Shown piece after piece: positions 17,737-26,613 of a stretch of DNA of 64,000 nt (position 1 is its first letter; each line of letters opens with the position of its first letter). The DNA is from CAVSUZ01 sp963795415. GTDB lineage: Bacteria > Pseudomonadota > Alphaproteobacteria > Acetobacterales > Acetobacteraceae. The position numbers and the translations under genes were made by a program. The notes under the pieces were generated by a model. That model was not told the DNA's origin. It saw nothing but the letters and a program-made list of their open reading frames with translations, and ran no database searches. The DNA lies in assembly GCA_963795415.1 (NCBI GenBank), contig CAWCHQ010000001.1, positions 744,001-808,000 of the forward strand, read 5' to 3'.

Positions 17737-18687
17737 CTAAATCCAACCCCGCACCCGGCACCATATCAACGGCAACACCGCACTGATCACGATCAGCGCC
17801 CAGCCATACGCGTAGCCCCACGCCCAGTTCAGCTCCGGCATGTTCTTGAAGTTCATCCCGTAAATCCCGGCGACCAGCGTGGGCGGAATGCCCACCACGG
17901 AAACGATCGTGAGTATTCTGAAAATGTCGCTCTGCGCTATGCCGATCAACCCGAGATTGGCATCCAGCAGAAACTGCACCTTATTGCTCAAATGCTCGTC
18001 ATAGTCCCTCAAGGATGCAATGTCGCTCCGCAAGGTATGAAACCTCGGGCGCAGCTTCGACGGTAACCAGGCCTCCGCACCGTCGGCAACGAACGGCACC
18101 ATGCGGCCCAGCGCCAGCAACGTGTCCCTGATCTTGGAGATATGATCGCCCATCCGTCCGACACGGCGGAGGGTCTCGCGCAACATCCGGTCCGCTCTGT
18201 TGCGCCGGGATTGGTCGGAATGGAACACCGCGTCGGAAATGTCGTCCAGGTGCGATCCGATCTGCTCCAGACTGTCCGCCAAGCGGTCAACAATCACCTC
18301 CAGCAGGCCGACAAACGCCGCCATGCTGTTGTCCGGACCAACATGAGGTGGCGCGAACCGGGCGGCAAATGTTTCAAAAGAAGCCAGCTCCCCGAACCGC
18401 ACACTTACCAAATTATGCGGCGACAGCACAAACCCGATCGGGCATGCGATAGGCGCCCCGCCCTCACTTCGGGACGCAATCGGTGCGCTCAGATACAGCG
18501 CGTCGCCCTCGACATAGAGTTGGCTCGAACTCTCGATCTCACTGATTTCTGCCAGCGTCGGCACTCGCAGACCCGTGGCCTTCTCGGCCATCGCCCGCTC
18601 GTCATCGGTCGCATCCCACAGGTCGAACCAAACCGGCCGCAAAGCCGAACCGTCATGCTCCTGCTGCCGCGGATACATGTTCAGCAT
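17737..18687 (-). CDS. corA: CorA-family magnesium/divalent-cation channel
   Basis: 316 residues. The long soluble domain ends in helices ('QSRRNRADRMLRETLRRVGR' and later 'LSNKVQFLLDANLGLIGIAQ'). Two C-terminal membrane helices flank the signature 'YGMNFKNMPEL', which contains the GMN selectivity motif at the channel mouth. CorA proteins form pentameric inner-membrane Mg2+/Co2+ channels. The coupling of regulation and substrate (Mg2+ or Zn2+) is not visible. The gene is alone between a convergent quinoprotein gene and the esterase. Confidence 0.92.
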   Translation of the reverse strand: MLNMYPRQQEHDGSALRPVWFDLWDATDDERAMAEKATGLRVPTLAEISEIESSSQLYVEGDALYLSAPIASRSEGGAPIACPIGFVLSPHNLVSVRFGELASFETFAARFAPPHVGPDNSMAAFVGLLEVIVDRLADSLEQIGSHLDDISDAVFHSDQSRRNRADRMLRETLRRVGRMGDHISKIRDTLLALGRMVPFVADGAEAWLPSKLRPRFHTLRSDIASLRDYDEHLSNKVQFLLDANLGLIGIAQSDIFRILTIVSVVGIPPTLVAGIYGMNFKNMPELNWAWGYAYGWALIVISAVLPLIWCRVRGWI

Positions 18688-18767
18688 TGATTGCCTCCTG
18701 GGCTCGGTAGCGCGTTACCACGCACTTGGTTTTGCCCCATGCCGCGGTGGCACAACAACCATTAAGC

Positions 18768-20045
18768 TTAGCCATTCGCGTGAATATACATATAGGCGCT
18801 CCCGCTGGCCGCATCAGTGCCAAACATCACCGAAACGCGGCCATCAGCAAGATCGGTCCCGCTGAACCCGGTCAGAGTAAGCGATGCAGTGGGCGCCCCG
18901 GCCGCCGTCACATGCAAGGTCAGGCCCATGAACCCGTTCGCGCCCTGCCCGTCAACCCAGGTCAAAGTGAAATCCTGCGGCGCAACTCCCCATATCGTCA
19001 CCGCATCGCCGCCATGGAAGTTGCTGACCGTGCTCCATATGTCAGCAGACGGCGAGCGGTCATCAATGAAAAATGTATCCGTCCCGTTTCCGCCCGTCAG
19101 GAAATTCGACCCGGTGCCGCCATCCACCACATTCGTTCCGCTCCTTACGGCGACTGCATCGTTGCCACTGCCCGTGTGAATGAACCAGTTCGGCGAGCCG
19201 GCGGCGATATTCAGGCTGTCGCTCGTAACGTTCAGATATTGCTCTTCCGGCCCAGGAACCGGCCCGGAATATGAGGTGGGTGCCACTGTTATCGTTGTGA
19301 CGGTTGTAATATCTGCAACTGCAAGCAGGGGGGCAGCATTCGCCGACTGGCCGAACATCCAGTTGTAATACGGCGTGCCGTTCGGCATCGGGTACACGTA
19401 ATCCCATACGTCCTCGCCGGGAACCCCCATGCTGGTGAGATGATAAACGCCCTTCGTGATGTAGTTCCGGATTGCGTCGTCCCAGGCGCCCCCGGCGTCA
19501 CCATCAATCGCCCAGATCGGCACGGTTTGCAGCTCGGAAATGATCGCGGGAGCAAGCGTTTCATTGTAGGAGCCCGTCGCCAGCGGCATCCCGGCAGCAA
19601 AAATGTGGCCGAGCGTTCCATCATAGGCATTATATTTTACCATCAGGTCCCAGGTGGCATAGCCACCCAGGCTCAGCCCGGTCACATAGACTCTGTTCGG
19701 ATCGGCCGAATATTGCGACATCACTTGCGCCAGAATCGCCAGCGCGTCGGTTTCACCCGGCGTGTTGGTGGTAAGGGTGCTGCCGTCGCTCGGGAAACCG
19801 CCCCAGGTTACACCCGCCGAGGCGCCCGAAAGGACCGGTGCGACCACGATAGCCGGATAATCCGCCCGGAACGCCGGCGAATTGAACCAGGGTTCGAGCA
19901 TTCCCGGCACCTTGGTATCCTGCCCCCCGCCATGAAGGAACAAAAGCACAGGATAGCTCTGGGCAGGGGAATAACCGTCGGGCAGAAGCGTATAGTACGA
20001 CATCCCGTCGAAAGCGCCTGGAATCCAGGTCCCGGAAGTTGCCAT
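18768..20045 (-). CDS. alpha/beta-hydrolase esterase with C-terminal RTX-like region
   Basis: 425 residues. The N-terminal 260 residues are a poly(3-hydroxybutyrate)-depolymerase/feruloyl-esterase-like hydrolase: 'YPVLLFLHGGGQDTKVPG' (oxyanion), 'NRVYVTGLSLGGYATWDLMV' (nucleophile Ser in GLSLGG) and 'VPIWAIDGDAGGAW' (acid region). From about residue 295 an RTX-type Ca2+-binding stretch follows ('GSGNDAVAVRSGTNVVDGGT' then 'FLTGGNGTDTFFID'), with a beta-rich tail. There is no N-terminal signal peptide, which fits type I secretion through a C-terminal signal. No type I secretion genes are adjacent. Confidence 0.82.
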   Translation of the reverse strand: MATSGTWIPGAFDGMSYYTLLPDGYSPAQSYPVLLFLHGGGQDTKVPGMLEPWFNSPAFRADYPAIVVAPVLSGASAGVTWGGFPSDGSTLTTNTPGETDALAILAQVMSQYSADPNRVYVTGLSLGGYATWDLMVKYNAYDGTLGHIFAAGMPLATGSYNETLAPAIISELQTVPIWAIDGDAGGAWDDAIRNYITKGVYHLTSMGVPGEDVWDYVYPMPNGTPYYNWMFGQSANAAPLLAVADITTVTTITVAPTSYSGPVPGPEEQYLNVTSDSLNIAAGSPNWFIHTGSGNDAVAVRSGTNVVDGGTGSNFLTGGNGTDTFFIDDRSPSADIWSTVSNFHGGDAVTIWGVAPQDFTLTWVDGQGANGFMGLTLHVTAAGAPTASLTLTGFSGTDLADGRVSVMFGTDAASGSAYMYIHANG

Positions 20046-20595
20046 TTGTTATGCGCCTTGCCTGGCGATAGACCGGAACCAGCATCATCCGGCAGGACAG
20101 GCGCCGCGTCCAGAGACCGGCACCAGCTCGTTGCATCCCGGTATTTTAATTGACTATGATTTGGTAAAACAGATCAGGCCAAATTATCATGGTAAATAAC
20201 TAAACTAAAACTCGATGTCCTCGGTGACCACCTCGGTGACCACCTCCGCAACCTCCGTGTCAAAACAAACCGGCCACGCTTCCCGGCAACATCAAACCTC
20301 GCGCCGGTCCCGCCCATCAACACGCCACCCGCATCCAAAAAATAATCCAGCCTTTCGTACGAAACGCCCTACCCCAAAACCGGGGGTTCGTACAAAACGC
20401 CACCCCGCCAAACCCGGCTTTCGTACCGAAATGCAACCCCCTGAAAACCGGCTTTCGTACGAAACGCAACCCCCTGAAAAGCGATTTTCGTACCAAACCC
20501 GCCGCCGCACCCCCATCCGCCGCGACCCGTCCAGAAAGTCCGCCGAATCCCCGCCCGCGAGAACGAACCACCCCCGGCACCATCCCACAGCCGTA
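20046..20595. other. 550-bp non-coding region with tandem repeats
   Basis: No gene is supported. The first 160 bp upstream of the esterase are AT-rich (for example TATTTTAATTGACTATG near 20141-20157) and may hold its promoter. Bases about 20219-20245 hold a short CTCGGTGACCAC tandem. The 33-bp repeat block described separately fills 20353-20500. Frames over the repeats are open only because the unit is a multiple of three for most copies. Confidence 0.5.
20353..20500. repeat. 33/34-bp tandem repeat array with TTTCGTAC cores
   Basis: The core TTTCGTAC (one copy GTTCGTAC) starts at 20353, 20386, 20419, 20453 and 20486, giving periods of 33, 33, 34 and 33 bp. Between cores the unit reads roughly GAAACGCAACCCCCTGAAAACCGGC with variation. 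On the minus strand the period translates into an 11-residue repeat (RKPVFRG/TKAGFQG-like), but the single 34-bp unit breaks any frame. It may be a decayed coding repeat, or a binding-site array with about three helical turns of spacing. Confidence 0.75.
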
Positions 20596-22209
20596 TCAAA
20601 TAGGGCGCCCCGCCGCCGCCGCAACCTCCCGGTCCTCCACCAGTGCCAGCACATGCTCCAGCCGGTCCGCCTCGGCCGCCGGCTTGTCCCGCCTTATCCG
20701 CGAAATCCGCGGAAACCGCATCGCCACTCCCGATTTGTGCCTGCTCGATAGCTGCGCCGCGTCGAAAGCCACCTCCAGCACCAGGGACTTCTCCACCTCC
20801 CGCACCGGGCCGAACCGAGCCAGCGTGTGGTTCCTGATCCACCGGTCCAGCCACGCCAGCTCCTCATCGGTAAAGCCGAAATACGCCTTTCCCACCGGCA
20901 CCAGCTCGTCGTCTTTCCACACCCCAAACGTATAATCCGAATAAAAGCTGCTCCGCTTCCCGTGCCCCCGCTGCGCGTACATCAACACCGCATCGACCGT
21001 ATGAGGGTCCCGCTTCCACTTCCACCACAGCCCCTTAGGTCGGCCCGGCACATACGGGCTGTCCGCCCGCTTCAGCATGATCCCCTCCATGGATGCCGCC
21101 CGCGCCCCGAGCCGCAGGGCCGACAGTTCCTCCAGCGATCCGAACCGAATCAGCGACGACAAATCCATCCGCTCCGGCCGCACCCGCCCGTACCAGGCCT
21201 CCAGCCGCGCCCGCCGCGCATCGAACCCTAGCGGTCGCATATCTTCCCCACCGTCGAACAGAATGTCATACAGCCGCACCCCGACGGGGAAATCCTGCAT
21301 CATCTTCGGCGTGACACCCTTCCGGTTCAGCCGCTGCTGCAAATCCGCAAACGGCGCCACCACCCCCTCCCGGATCACCAGCAGCTCACCGTCCAGCACC
21401 GCATGAAAATCCATTGCCGCTATGATCTCCGGAAAAGCTCCGGAAATATCGTCGGCCCCGCGCGAATACAGCCGCCGCCCGCCCCTCGTCGCCACCAGCT
21501 GCACCCTTATCCCGTCCCACTTCCACTCCGCCCGGAACGCCCCAGGCAAAGCCCCCGCATCCAGCCCGGCCAGATCCCCCTCCTCCAGCGGCTGCGCCAG
21601 CATCGGCGGCCGGAACACCGGAGCATCCGCCGGATCAGGCCGCTCCGCCCGCCCCTCGATCCAGGCGAACAGCGGCAAATACGGCGGAGCGAGCCCGTGC
21701 CACACCTCCTCCACCTCATCCGCCGCCACACCACCCATCTCGGCCAAAGCGACCTTCGCCAGCCGCCCGGAGGCCCCAACCCGCAACGCCCCCGTAATCA
21801 GCTTCAACAAAGCGAACCGAACCGACGGATCGGAGGCGTCCAGCCATCCCGCCACGATCCCCGGCAGAGCGGCCTTCGGCGCGCTCTCCAGCGCCTCCAC
21901 CACCTCGCACAGCTGCGGCGGCTCCGCCTTGGTCGGCTGCGCCGGCCACATCAGCGCCACAGTCTCGGCCAGGTCGCCCACGTAATCATACGACCAGCCG
22001 AACAGAACCGGATCGGTGCGAGCCAATGCCAGCTCGCGGATCAGCCCCGGCTTCGCCGCGGTAAAGCTGAGCTCGCCCGCAATGGCCGCCAGCCCGATCC
22101 CCCGGTCCGGGTCCGGCTCGGTCGCGAAATACCGCCGCAGCAGCGCAATCTTGCTGTTGCGCGAAGGGGTGAATACCAGTCGGTCCAGCAGCTCTGCGAA
22201 AGCCCGCAT
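20596..22209 (-). CDS. ATP-dependent DNA ligase
   Basis: 537 residues from MRAFAELLDRLVFTPSRN; an earlier ATG at 22278 adds a 23-residue Gly-rich leader not typical of the family. There is an N-terminal helical DNA-binding domain, then the nucleotidyltransferase core with the adenylation motif 'EWKWDGIRVQ' (Lys of KxDG), 'RLYSRGADDISGAFPEI', 'AVLDGELLVI' and 'EGIMLKRADSPYVPGRPKG', and an OB-fold with 'WWKWKRDPHTVDAVLMYAQR'. It seals nicks using ATP and matches the ligase that in many proteobacteria sits with a ligase-associated helicase, exonuclease and phosphoesterase. Those partners are absent here. Confidence 0.9.
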   Translation of the reverse strand: MRAFAELLDRLVFTPSRNSKIALLRRYFATEPDPDRGIGLAAIAGELSFTAAKPGLIRELALARTDPVLFGWSYDYVGDLAETVALMWPAQPTKAEPPQLCEVVEALESAPKAALPGIVAGWLDASDPSVRFALLKLITGALRVGASGRLAKVALAEMGGVAADEVEEVWHGLAPPYLPLFAWIEGRAERPDPADAPVFRPPMLAQPLEEGDLAGLDAGALPGAFRAEWKWDGIRVQLVATRGGRRLYSRGADDISGAFPEIIAAMDFHAVLDGELLVIREGVVAPFADLQQRLNRKGVTPKMMQDFPVGVRLYDILFDGGEDMRPLGFDARRARLEAWYGRVRPERMDLSSLIRFGSLEELSALRLGARAASMEGIMLKRADSPYVPGRPKGLWWKWKRDPHTVDAVLMYAQRGHGKRSSFYSDYTFGVWKDDELVPVGKAYFGFTDEELAWLDRWIRNHTLARFGPVREVEKSLVLEVAFDAAQLSSRHKSGVAMRFPRISRIRRDKPAAEADRLEHVLALVEDREVAAAAGRPI

Positions 22210-22358
22210 GCAGCAAAACTGGCCCTGCCCCAGCCCCCCGCCAAGCCGCCCCCCCATCCGGGAAGCAGCTCGCGCCATGCTCGCCGATCAGCCGATCCCG
22301 CACGCCCGAGGGAATGAACTTGGCGGTATGGCTTTTTTCGGCGGGTGGGGTACGCCCG

Positions 22359-23048
22359 CTATCCCGGCAATGGCCAAAGCGAGGCTTGCTGCGTCGGAAA
22401 CGCCTCGAGTTCGGCGTCGATCGCTCCGGCCGTCAGCCCGCTCGCGCGCGCCTCGCTCCTGGCATCCGCAATCGCGTCCGCAGGCACGTCGCGCCGGCCC
22501 CGCAGCTCCGCCCGCGCCGCCTCCAGAAAATCCCCCGCCAACCCCTCATCATCCGACAGCCGCGCGAGCAACACCGCCCCCACCATGCAGGACAGCGCAG
22601 CCGTCGCACGCTGCAAATCCTCCGCCGGCAGGCAGCACCGCAGCGCCGCGATCATCCGCCGCAGCTCCGCGGTGATCGCCGGCCGAGCCGAGCGCCGCCG
22701 CGCCACCTCCGCCCCCATCGAGGGCAGCACGCAGCCCCGCTCCGGTCCGGCGACATGCCTTGGATCCAGATACGCATCAACGATCCGCGCCAGGGCCGCC
22801 GGCTTGTCCTCACCCGCGCTGATCGCCTCCCATTTCGCCGCCGACCGAGAGAGCGAGGCCGCCGCCACCTCCGCCACCAGCGCCTCCTTCGAGGCAAAAT
22901 GCGCGTAAAACCCCCCATGCGTCAGCCCGGCCGCGTGCATCACCGCGTCCACTCCGACCGCGTCGATGCCATGCTGGCGGAACAGCTCGCTGGCGGCATC
23001 CAGGATGCGCTGCCGGGTTTCGCTCTTTCGTTCCGCGCTGACGCGCAT
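22359..23048 (-). CDS. TetR-family transcriptional repressor
   Basis: 229 residues. The N-terminal HTH is 'RQRILDAASELFRQHGIDAV' then 'VMHAAGLTHGGFYAHFASKE', the standard TetR operator-reading helix. A C-terminal ligand domain contains 'RGCVLPSMGAEVARRR', similar to the TetR_C family often linked to small hydrophobic ligands. It is divergent from an MFS gene. Two perfect palindromes in the 98-bp intergenic region are the expected operators, so it probably represses both itself and the exporter until a ligand binds. Confidence 0.9.
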   Translation of the reverse strand: MRVSAERKSETRQRILDAASELFRQHGIDAVGVDAVMHAAGLTHGGFYAHFASKEALVAEVAAASLSRSAAKWEAISAGEDKPAALARIVDAYLDPRHVAGPERGCVLPSMGAEVARRRSARPAITAELRRMIAALRCCLPAEDLQRATAALSCMVGAVLLARLSDDEGLAGDFLEAARAELRGRRDVPADAIADARSEARASGLTAGAIDAELEAFPTQQASLWPLPG

Positions 23049-23066
23049 CTGCCCACTCCGGAATGC

Positions 23067-23115
23067 ATGACGGGCGTCATCTTTCCCGCTTGCCGATATA
23101 TATGACGCCCGTCAT
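23067..23115. promoter_or_regulatory. twin palindromic TetR operators
   Basis: ATGACGGGCGTCAT at 23067-23080 and ATGACGCCCGTCAT at 23102-23115 are each a perfect 6+6 bp palindrome around a 2-bp centre, and are reverse complements of each other. Their centres are 35 bp apart, between the divergent TetR (start 23048) and MFS (start 23147) genes. The 14-bp palindrome, divergent genes and spacing fit binding of a TetR dimer at each site. Confidence 0.8.
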
Positions 23116-23146
23116 TCTACACGGCAAGTGTAGAGGGGCTGCCAGA

Positions 23147-24421
23147 ATGGGTCCGCAAGCCGTCGCTCGCCTGACCGCGGGGCGTGTGCACTACGCCTGG
23201 GTCGTGGTGGCGGTGATGTTCGCCATGATTGTGTGCACGGTCGGCGTCCGAGCCGCCCCCGGCGTGCTGATCGTGCCGCTGGAGCAGGCGTTCGGGTGGT
23301 CGAACGCGACGATCAGCGGGGCGGTGTCGCTGAATATCGCGCTGTTCGGATTGATCGGCCCGTTCACCGCGGCGATGATGCGCACGATCGGGCTGAAACC
23401 CACCGTGCTGATCTCGATGTGCCTGCTGGTCATCGGCGCGGGTTCCAGCGCCTTCGTCTCCCAGCCCTGGCAGCTCTACCTGACCTGGGGCGTGCTGGTC
23501 GGCATCGGCTCCGGCGTCGGCATGGTGGGCCTGGCCGCTGCGGTGGCGAATTGCTGGTTCGTCGAGCGCCGGGGCCTGGTCGTCGGCATCCTCACCGCCG
23601 GAAACGCCAGCGGCCAGTTGGTCTTCCTGCCGCTGCTGGCGAGCCTGGCACAGTCATTCGGCTGGCGAGCGGTCCCCTGGACCTCCGCGATGGTTCTTCT
23701 GTGCCTGATGCCCGTCGTGGCGCTGCTCCTGGTCGACAGCCCGGGCGCGATCGGCGCCAATCCGTATGGCTCCAATGTCCCTGCCCCGCCCGAGCCGCTC
23801 GTGTCCAACCCGTTCCGCGTGGCGCTGGATGGGCTGATCCGGGGGGCGCATTCGTTCGATTTCTGGCTGCTCTCCGGCAGTTTCGCGGTGTGCGGCTTTT
23901 CCACCTACGGCCTGGTCGCCACGCACCTGATCCCCTACTGCGCCGATCACGGCATCCAGGAGGTGCGGGCGGCGACCTTGCTGGCGGCCATGGGCGTGTT
24001 CGACCTGATCGGCACCACCTGTTCGGGCTATCTTACGGACCGGTTCGATTCCCGCATCCTGTTGTTCTGGTATTACGGCCTGCGCGGTCTGTCCCTGCTC
24101 GCCCTGCCGTTCAGCGGGTTCGACGTGGTCACCCTGTCGATTTTCGCGGCTTTCTACGGCCTGGACTGGGTGGCGACCGTTCCCCCGACCGTCGCGCTGA
24201 CGACGCAGATTTTCGGCAGGCAGGACGCGCCGGTGATCGTTTCGTGGATATTCGCCGCGCACCAGTTGGGTGGATCGCTGGCGGCGGTGCTGGCCGGCGA
24301 GGTGCGCAGCATGACGGGCAGCTACATGCTCGCGTTCCTGGGCAGCGGGGTGGCGTGCCTGCTTGCATCCTGCCTGGTGCTGCGGATCGCTCGCCGTCCG
24401 GCCTTGGCAGCAGCCACGTAG
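23147..24421 (+). CDS. MFS transporter, oxalate/formate-antiporter-like group
   Basis: 424 residues from MGPQAVARLTAGRVHYAWVV, with twelve membrane helices. Features of this MFS group are 'LEQAFGWSNATISGAVSLNI', 'YLTWGVLVGIGSGVGMVGLA', 'NCWFVERRGLVVGILTAGNA' and 'GYLTDRFDSRILLFWYYGLR' (motif A-like in the second half). It probably moves a monocarboxylate or a drug across the inner membrane; substrate is not deducible. Divergence from a TetR regulator with twin operators suggests ligand-induced export. Confidence 0.88.
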   Translation: MGPQAVARLTAGRVHYAWVVVAVMFAMIVCTVGVRAAPGVLIVPLEQAFGWSNATISGAVSLNIALFGLIGPFTAAMMRTIGLKPTVLISMCLLVIGAGSSAFVSQPWQLYLTWGVLVGIGSGVGMVGLAAAVANCWFVERRGLVVGILTAGNASGQLVFLPLLASLAQSFGWRAVPWTSAMVLLCLMPVVALLLVDSPGAIGANPYGSNVPAPPEPLVSNPFRVALDGLIRGAHSFDFWLLSGSFAVCGFSTYGLVATHLIPYCADHGIQEVRAATLLAAMGVFDLIGTTCSGYLTDRFDSRILLFWYYGLRGLSLLALPFSGFDVVTLSIFAAFYGLDWVATVPPTVALTTQIFGRQDAPVIVSWIFAAHQLGGSLAAVLAGEVRSMTGSYMLAFLGSGVACLLASCLVLRIARRPALAAAT

Positions 24422-24459
24422 CCTTTGTTTTGAGGGTACAATTCGCGCTTCCGGCGATT

Positions 24460-24485
24460 CCGCCCCGGATTAAAGTCCGGGGCGG
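24460..24485 (+). terminator. hairpin after the MFS gene
   Basis: CCGCCCCGGA at 24460-24469 pairs perfectly with TCCGGGGCGG at 24476-24485 around a 6-nt loop. It lies 39 bp after the MFS stop and before pstS. Only a weak pyrimidine stretch (GCTCTTC) follows. Confidence 0.6.
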
Positions 24486-24509
24486 GCTCTTCAGCGACCG
24501 TGCCCTCGA

Positions 24510-24528
24510 CTGTCACACAAACTTAAAA
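24510..24528 (+). promoter_or_regulatory. candidate Pho box upstream of pstS
   Basis: CTGTCACACAAACTTAAAA starts 80 bp before the pstS GTG. The first half CTGTCAC matches the PhoB half-site; the second half, 11 bp on, is degenerate (CTTAAAA). Phosphate-starvation control of pst genes by PhoB is established, so the position is right. The match itself is only moderate. Confidence 0.5.
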
Positions 24529-24589
24529 TCAGGCCAGCGGTAAGCCGCCTATATGCACCCTGACCGAATCAACCGGGCAGGAGAGAGGC

Positions 24590-25654
24590 GTGCCTTTGCA
24601 CAGAATCGTTTACGGCATCGTAGCGGCGGTGGCCATTGCCGGCACCGCGGCGACTGCATCATCCGCACAGGAAGTCAGTCTGTTGGAAACCGGCTCCAGC
24701 CTGCTCTATCCGCTGTTCAATCTGTGGGTGCCCGCCTACACGAAGGCGAACCCCAGCGTGCGGATCACCACCCAGAGCACCGGCAGCGGCACGGGCATCG
24801 CGGAAGCCACGTCCGGCCTGGCGCAGATCGGCGCGTCAGACGCCTATGTCAGCAATGCACTGATGAAAAAGAACCCGGGGCTGCTGAACATCCCGCTGGC
24901 GATCTCCAGCCAGATGGTGAACTACAATCTTCCAGGGCTCAACAGTGATCACCTGAAACTCAGCGGCCCGGTGCTGGCCGGCATCTATCAAGGCAAGATC
25001 ACGAAGTGGAACGACAAGGAGATCGCGAAGATAAATCCCGGCGCGACCCTTCCTGACCATCCGATCATCACCATCCATCGCACGGATGGCAGCGGCGACA
25101 CGTTTATTTTCGCGCAATACCTATCCTTCTCGACCCCCGACTGGCAGGACAATATCGGCTACGGCACGACGATAAGCTGGCCGGCGGCACCGGGGGCGAT
25201 CGGCGCGACCGGCAACCAGGGAATGATCAGCGCGCTCAAGGGCAACGATTACTCCATCGCCTATGTCGGCATCAGCTTCCAGCAGGCGTTCGCCGACGCA
25301 AAGCTCGGTGAGGCGGCGTTGCAGAACCGCAGTGGGAAGTTTCTGCGGCCCACCGCGGATTCCGTTCAGGCGGCCGCCGGCGAGAAGGTGAAGGAAACTC
25401 CGGCCGACGAGCGCATCAGCCTGATCTTCGCGCCGGGCGACAACTCCTATCCGATCATCAACTACGAATACGCGATCGTAAAATCGCAGCAGTCCAGTGC
25501 CGCGCAGGCGGACGCTTTGAAGAATTTTCTGGGCTGGGCGATTTCGCCGGACGGAGGCGGCGCGCCGCATTTCATGCAGGCGGTCAATTTCGTGGCGCTT
25601 CCTCCGGCGGTGGTGAAGCTCAGCCAGGACCAGATCGGCAAGATAAGTCACTGA
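24590..25654 (+). CDS. pstS: phosphate ABC transporter substrate-binding protein PstS
   Basis: 354 residues with a GTG start preceded by GGAGAGAGGC. The signal peptide ends near 'ATASSAQ'. PstS features are 'LLETGSSLLYPLFNLWVPAY', 'TTQSTGSGTGIAEATSGLAQ', 'GASDAYVSN', 'GKITKWNDKEIAKINPG' and the phosphate-contacting 'HRTDGSGDTFIFAQYLS'. It binds phosphate in the periplasm for PstCA. The stop overlaps the pstC ATG. A candidate Pho box lies upstream. Confidence 0.94.
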   Translation: MPLHRIVYGIVAAVAIAGTAATASSAQEVSLLETGSSLLYPLFNLWVPAYTKANPSVRITTQSTGSGTGIAEATSGLAQIGASDAYVSNALMKKNPGLLNIPLAISSQMVNYNLPGLNSDHLKLSGPVLAGIYQGKITKWNDKEIAKINPGATLPDHPIITIHRTDGSGDTFIFAQYLSFSTPDWQDNIGYGTTISWPAAPGAIGATGNQGMISALKGNDYSIAYVGISFQQAFADAKLGEAALQNRSGKFLRPTADSVQAAAGEKVKETPADERISLIFAPGDNSYPIINYEYAIVKSQQSSAAQADALKNFLGWAISPDGGGAPHFMQAVNFVALPPAVVKLSQDQIGKISH

Positions 25655-26613
25655 TGAAGTTTCGGACATTCGTCGCCATTCTGGCAGGCGCGCTCCCCGC
25701 CAGTCTTGTCGCGGTGCTGTTTTTCCTCGCGCTCTACGCATGGCCGGCACTACGGTTCAACGGCATGCGCTTCGTCACCAGCAATGCCTGGAACCTCGGC
25801 AATCTGTATGGCGAGCCGATCATGCGCGACGGCATGCAGGTCATGCCGGGGGCGCATTACGGCATCCTGTTCCTTATCGTCGGCACGCTGCTATCGACAC
25901 TGATTGCGCTGATTATCGCCGTCCCTGTGGGCGTCGCCGCGGCGGTGTTCCTGGCCGAGGCTGTGCCGGGTGCGCTGCGCCTCTGGGTTTCGTTCCTGGT
26001 GGAACTTCTCGCTGCGGTGCCGAGCGTCGTGCTGGGCCTGTGGGGCTACACCGTGCTGATCCCGCTGCTCGGCCACCACATCTTCCCCTGGATGGCGTCC
26101 ATCCTGTGGTGGCTGCCGTTCTTCGGCCCACCCCAGGGAAGCGGATACGGGTTGCTGACGGCGGGGCTGGTGTTGAGCCTGATGATCGTGCCGCTGATCG
26201 CCGCCACCATGCGCGACGCGATCGTCGCCGAGCCGATGACCATGCGCGAATCCGCCGCCGCCCTCGGCGCCACGAAGTTCGAAACGATCTGGCGCGTAGT
26301 GCTTCCTGGCATCCGCCAGGTGCTGGTCGGCGTTACTATTCTCGCCACTGGGCGTGCGCTGGGCGAGACAATGGCCGTGCTGATGGTCAGCGGTAACGGG
26401 TTGAACTATCTGCCGCCTAACATCTACTCGCCGATATCGACGATGGCGGCTTTCATCGTCTCGCAGCTCGACAGCGCCTTGCAGGACCCGACCGGCATGG
26501 CGGTGCGGTCGCTGGCGGAGGTTGCGCTGGTGCTGTCGGTGATCTCCATCGCGGTGAACGCGGCGGCGCGCTTCGTGCTGTACCGCAGCAATCGAGCCGT
26601 GGCGCGGGCATGA
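25654..26613 (+). CDS. pstC: phosphate ABC transporter permease PstC
   Basis: 319 residues with six membrane helices. The cytoplasmic loop 'TMRESAAALGATKFETIWRV' is the permease EAA motif that contacts PstB. The 'GRALGETMAVLMVSGN' segment is a PstC/PstA hallmark. It starts inside the pstS stop (TGATG) and its stop overlaps the pstA start, so the three genes are tightly coupled. It forms the membrane channel with PstA. Confidence 0.94.
   Translation: MKFRTFVAILAGALPASLVAVLFFLALYAWPALRFNGMRFVTSNAWNLGNLYGEPIMRDGMQVMPGAHYGILFLIVGTLLSTLIALIIAVPVGVAAAVFLAEAVPGALRLWVSFLVELLAAVPSVVLGLWGYTVLIPLLGHHIFPWMASILWWLPFFGPPQGSGYGLLTAGLVLSLMIVPLIAATMRDAIVAEPMTMRESAAALGATKFETIWRVVLPGIRQVLVGVTILATGRALGETMAVLMVSGNGLNYLPPNIYSPISTMAAFIVSQLDSALQDPTGMAVRSLAEVALVLSVISIAVNAAARFVLYRSNRAVARA

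Noticed and set aside
20353..20500. CRISPR array
   Set aside because: The repeats are directly tandem and diverged, without unique spacers, and no cas genes are nearby.
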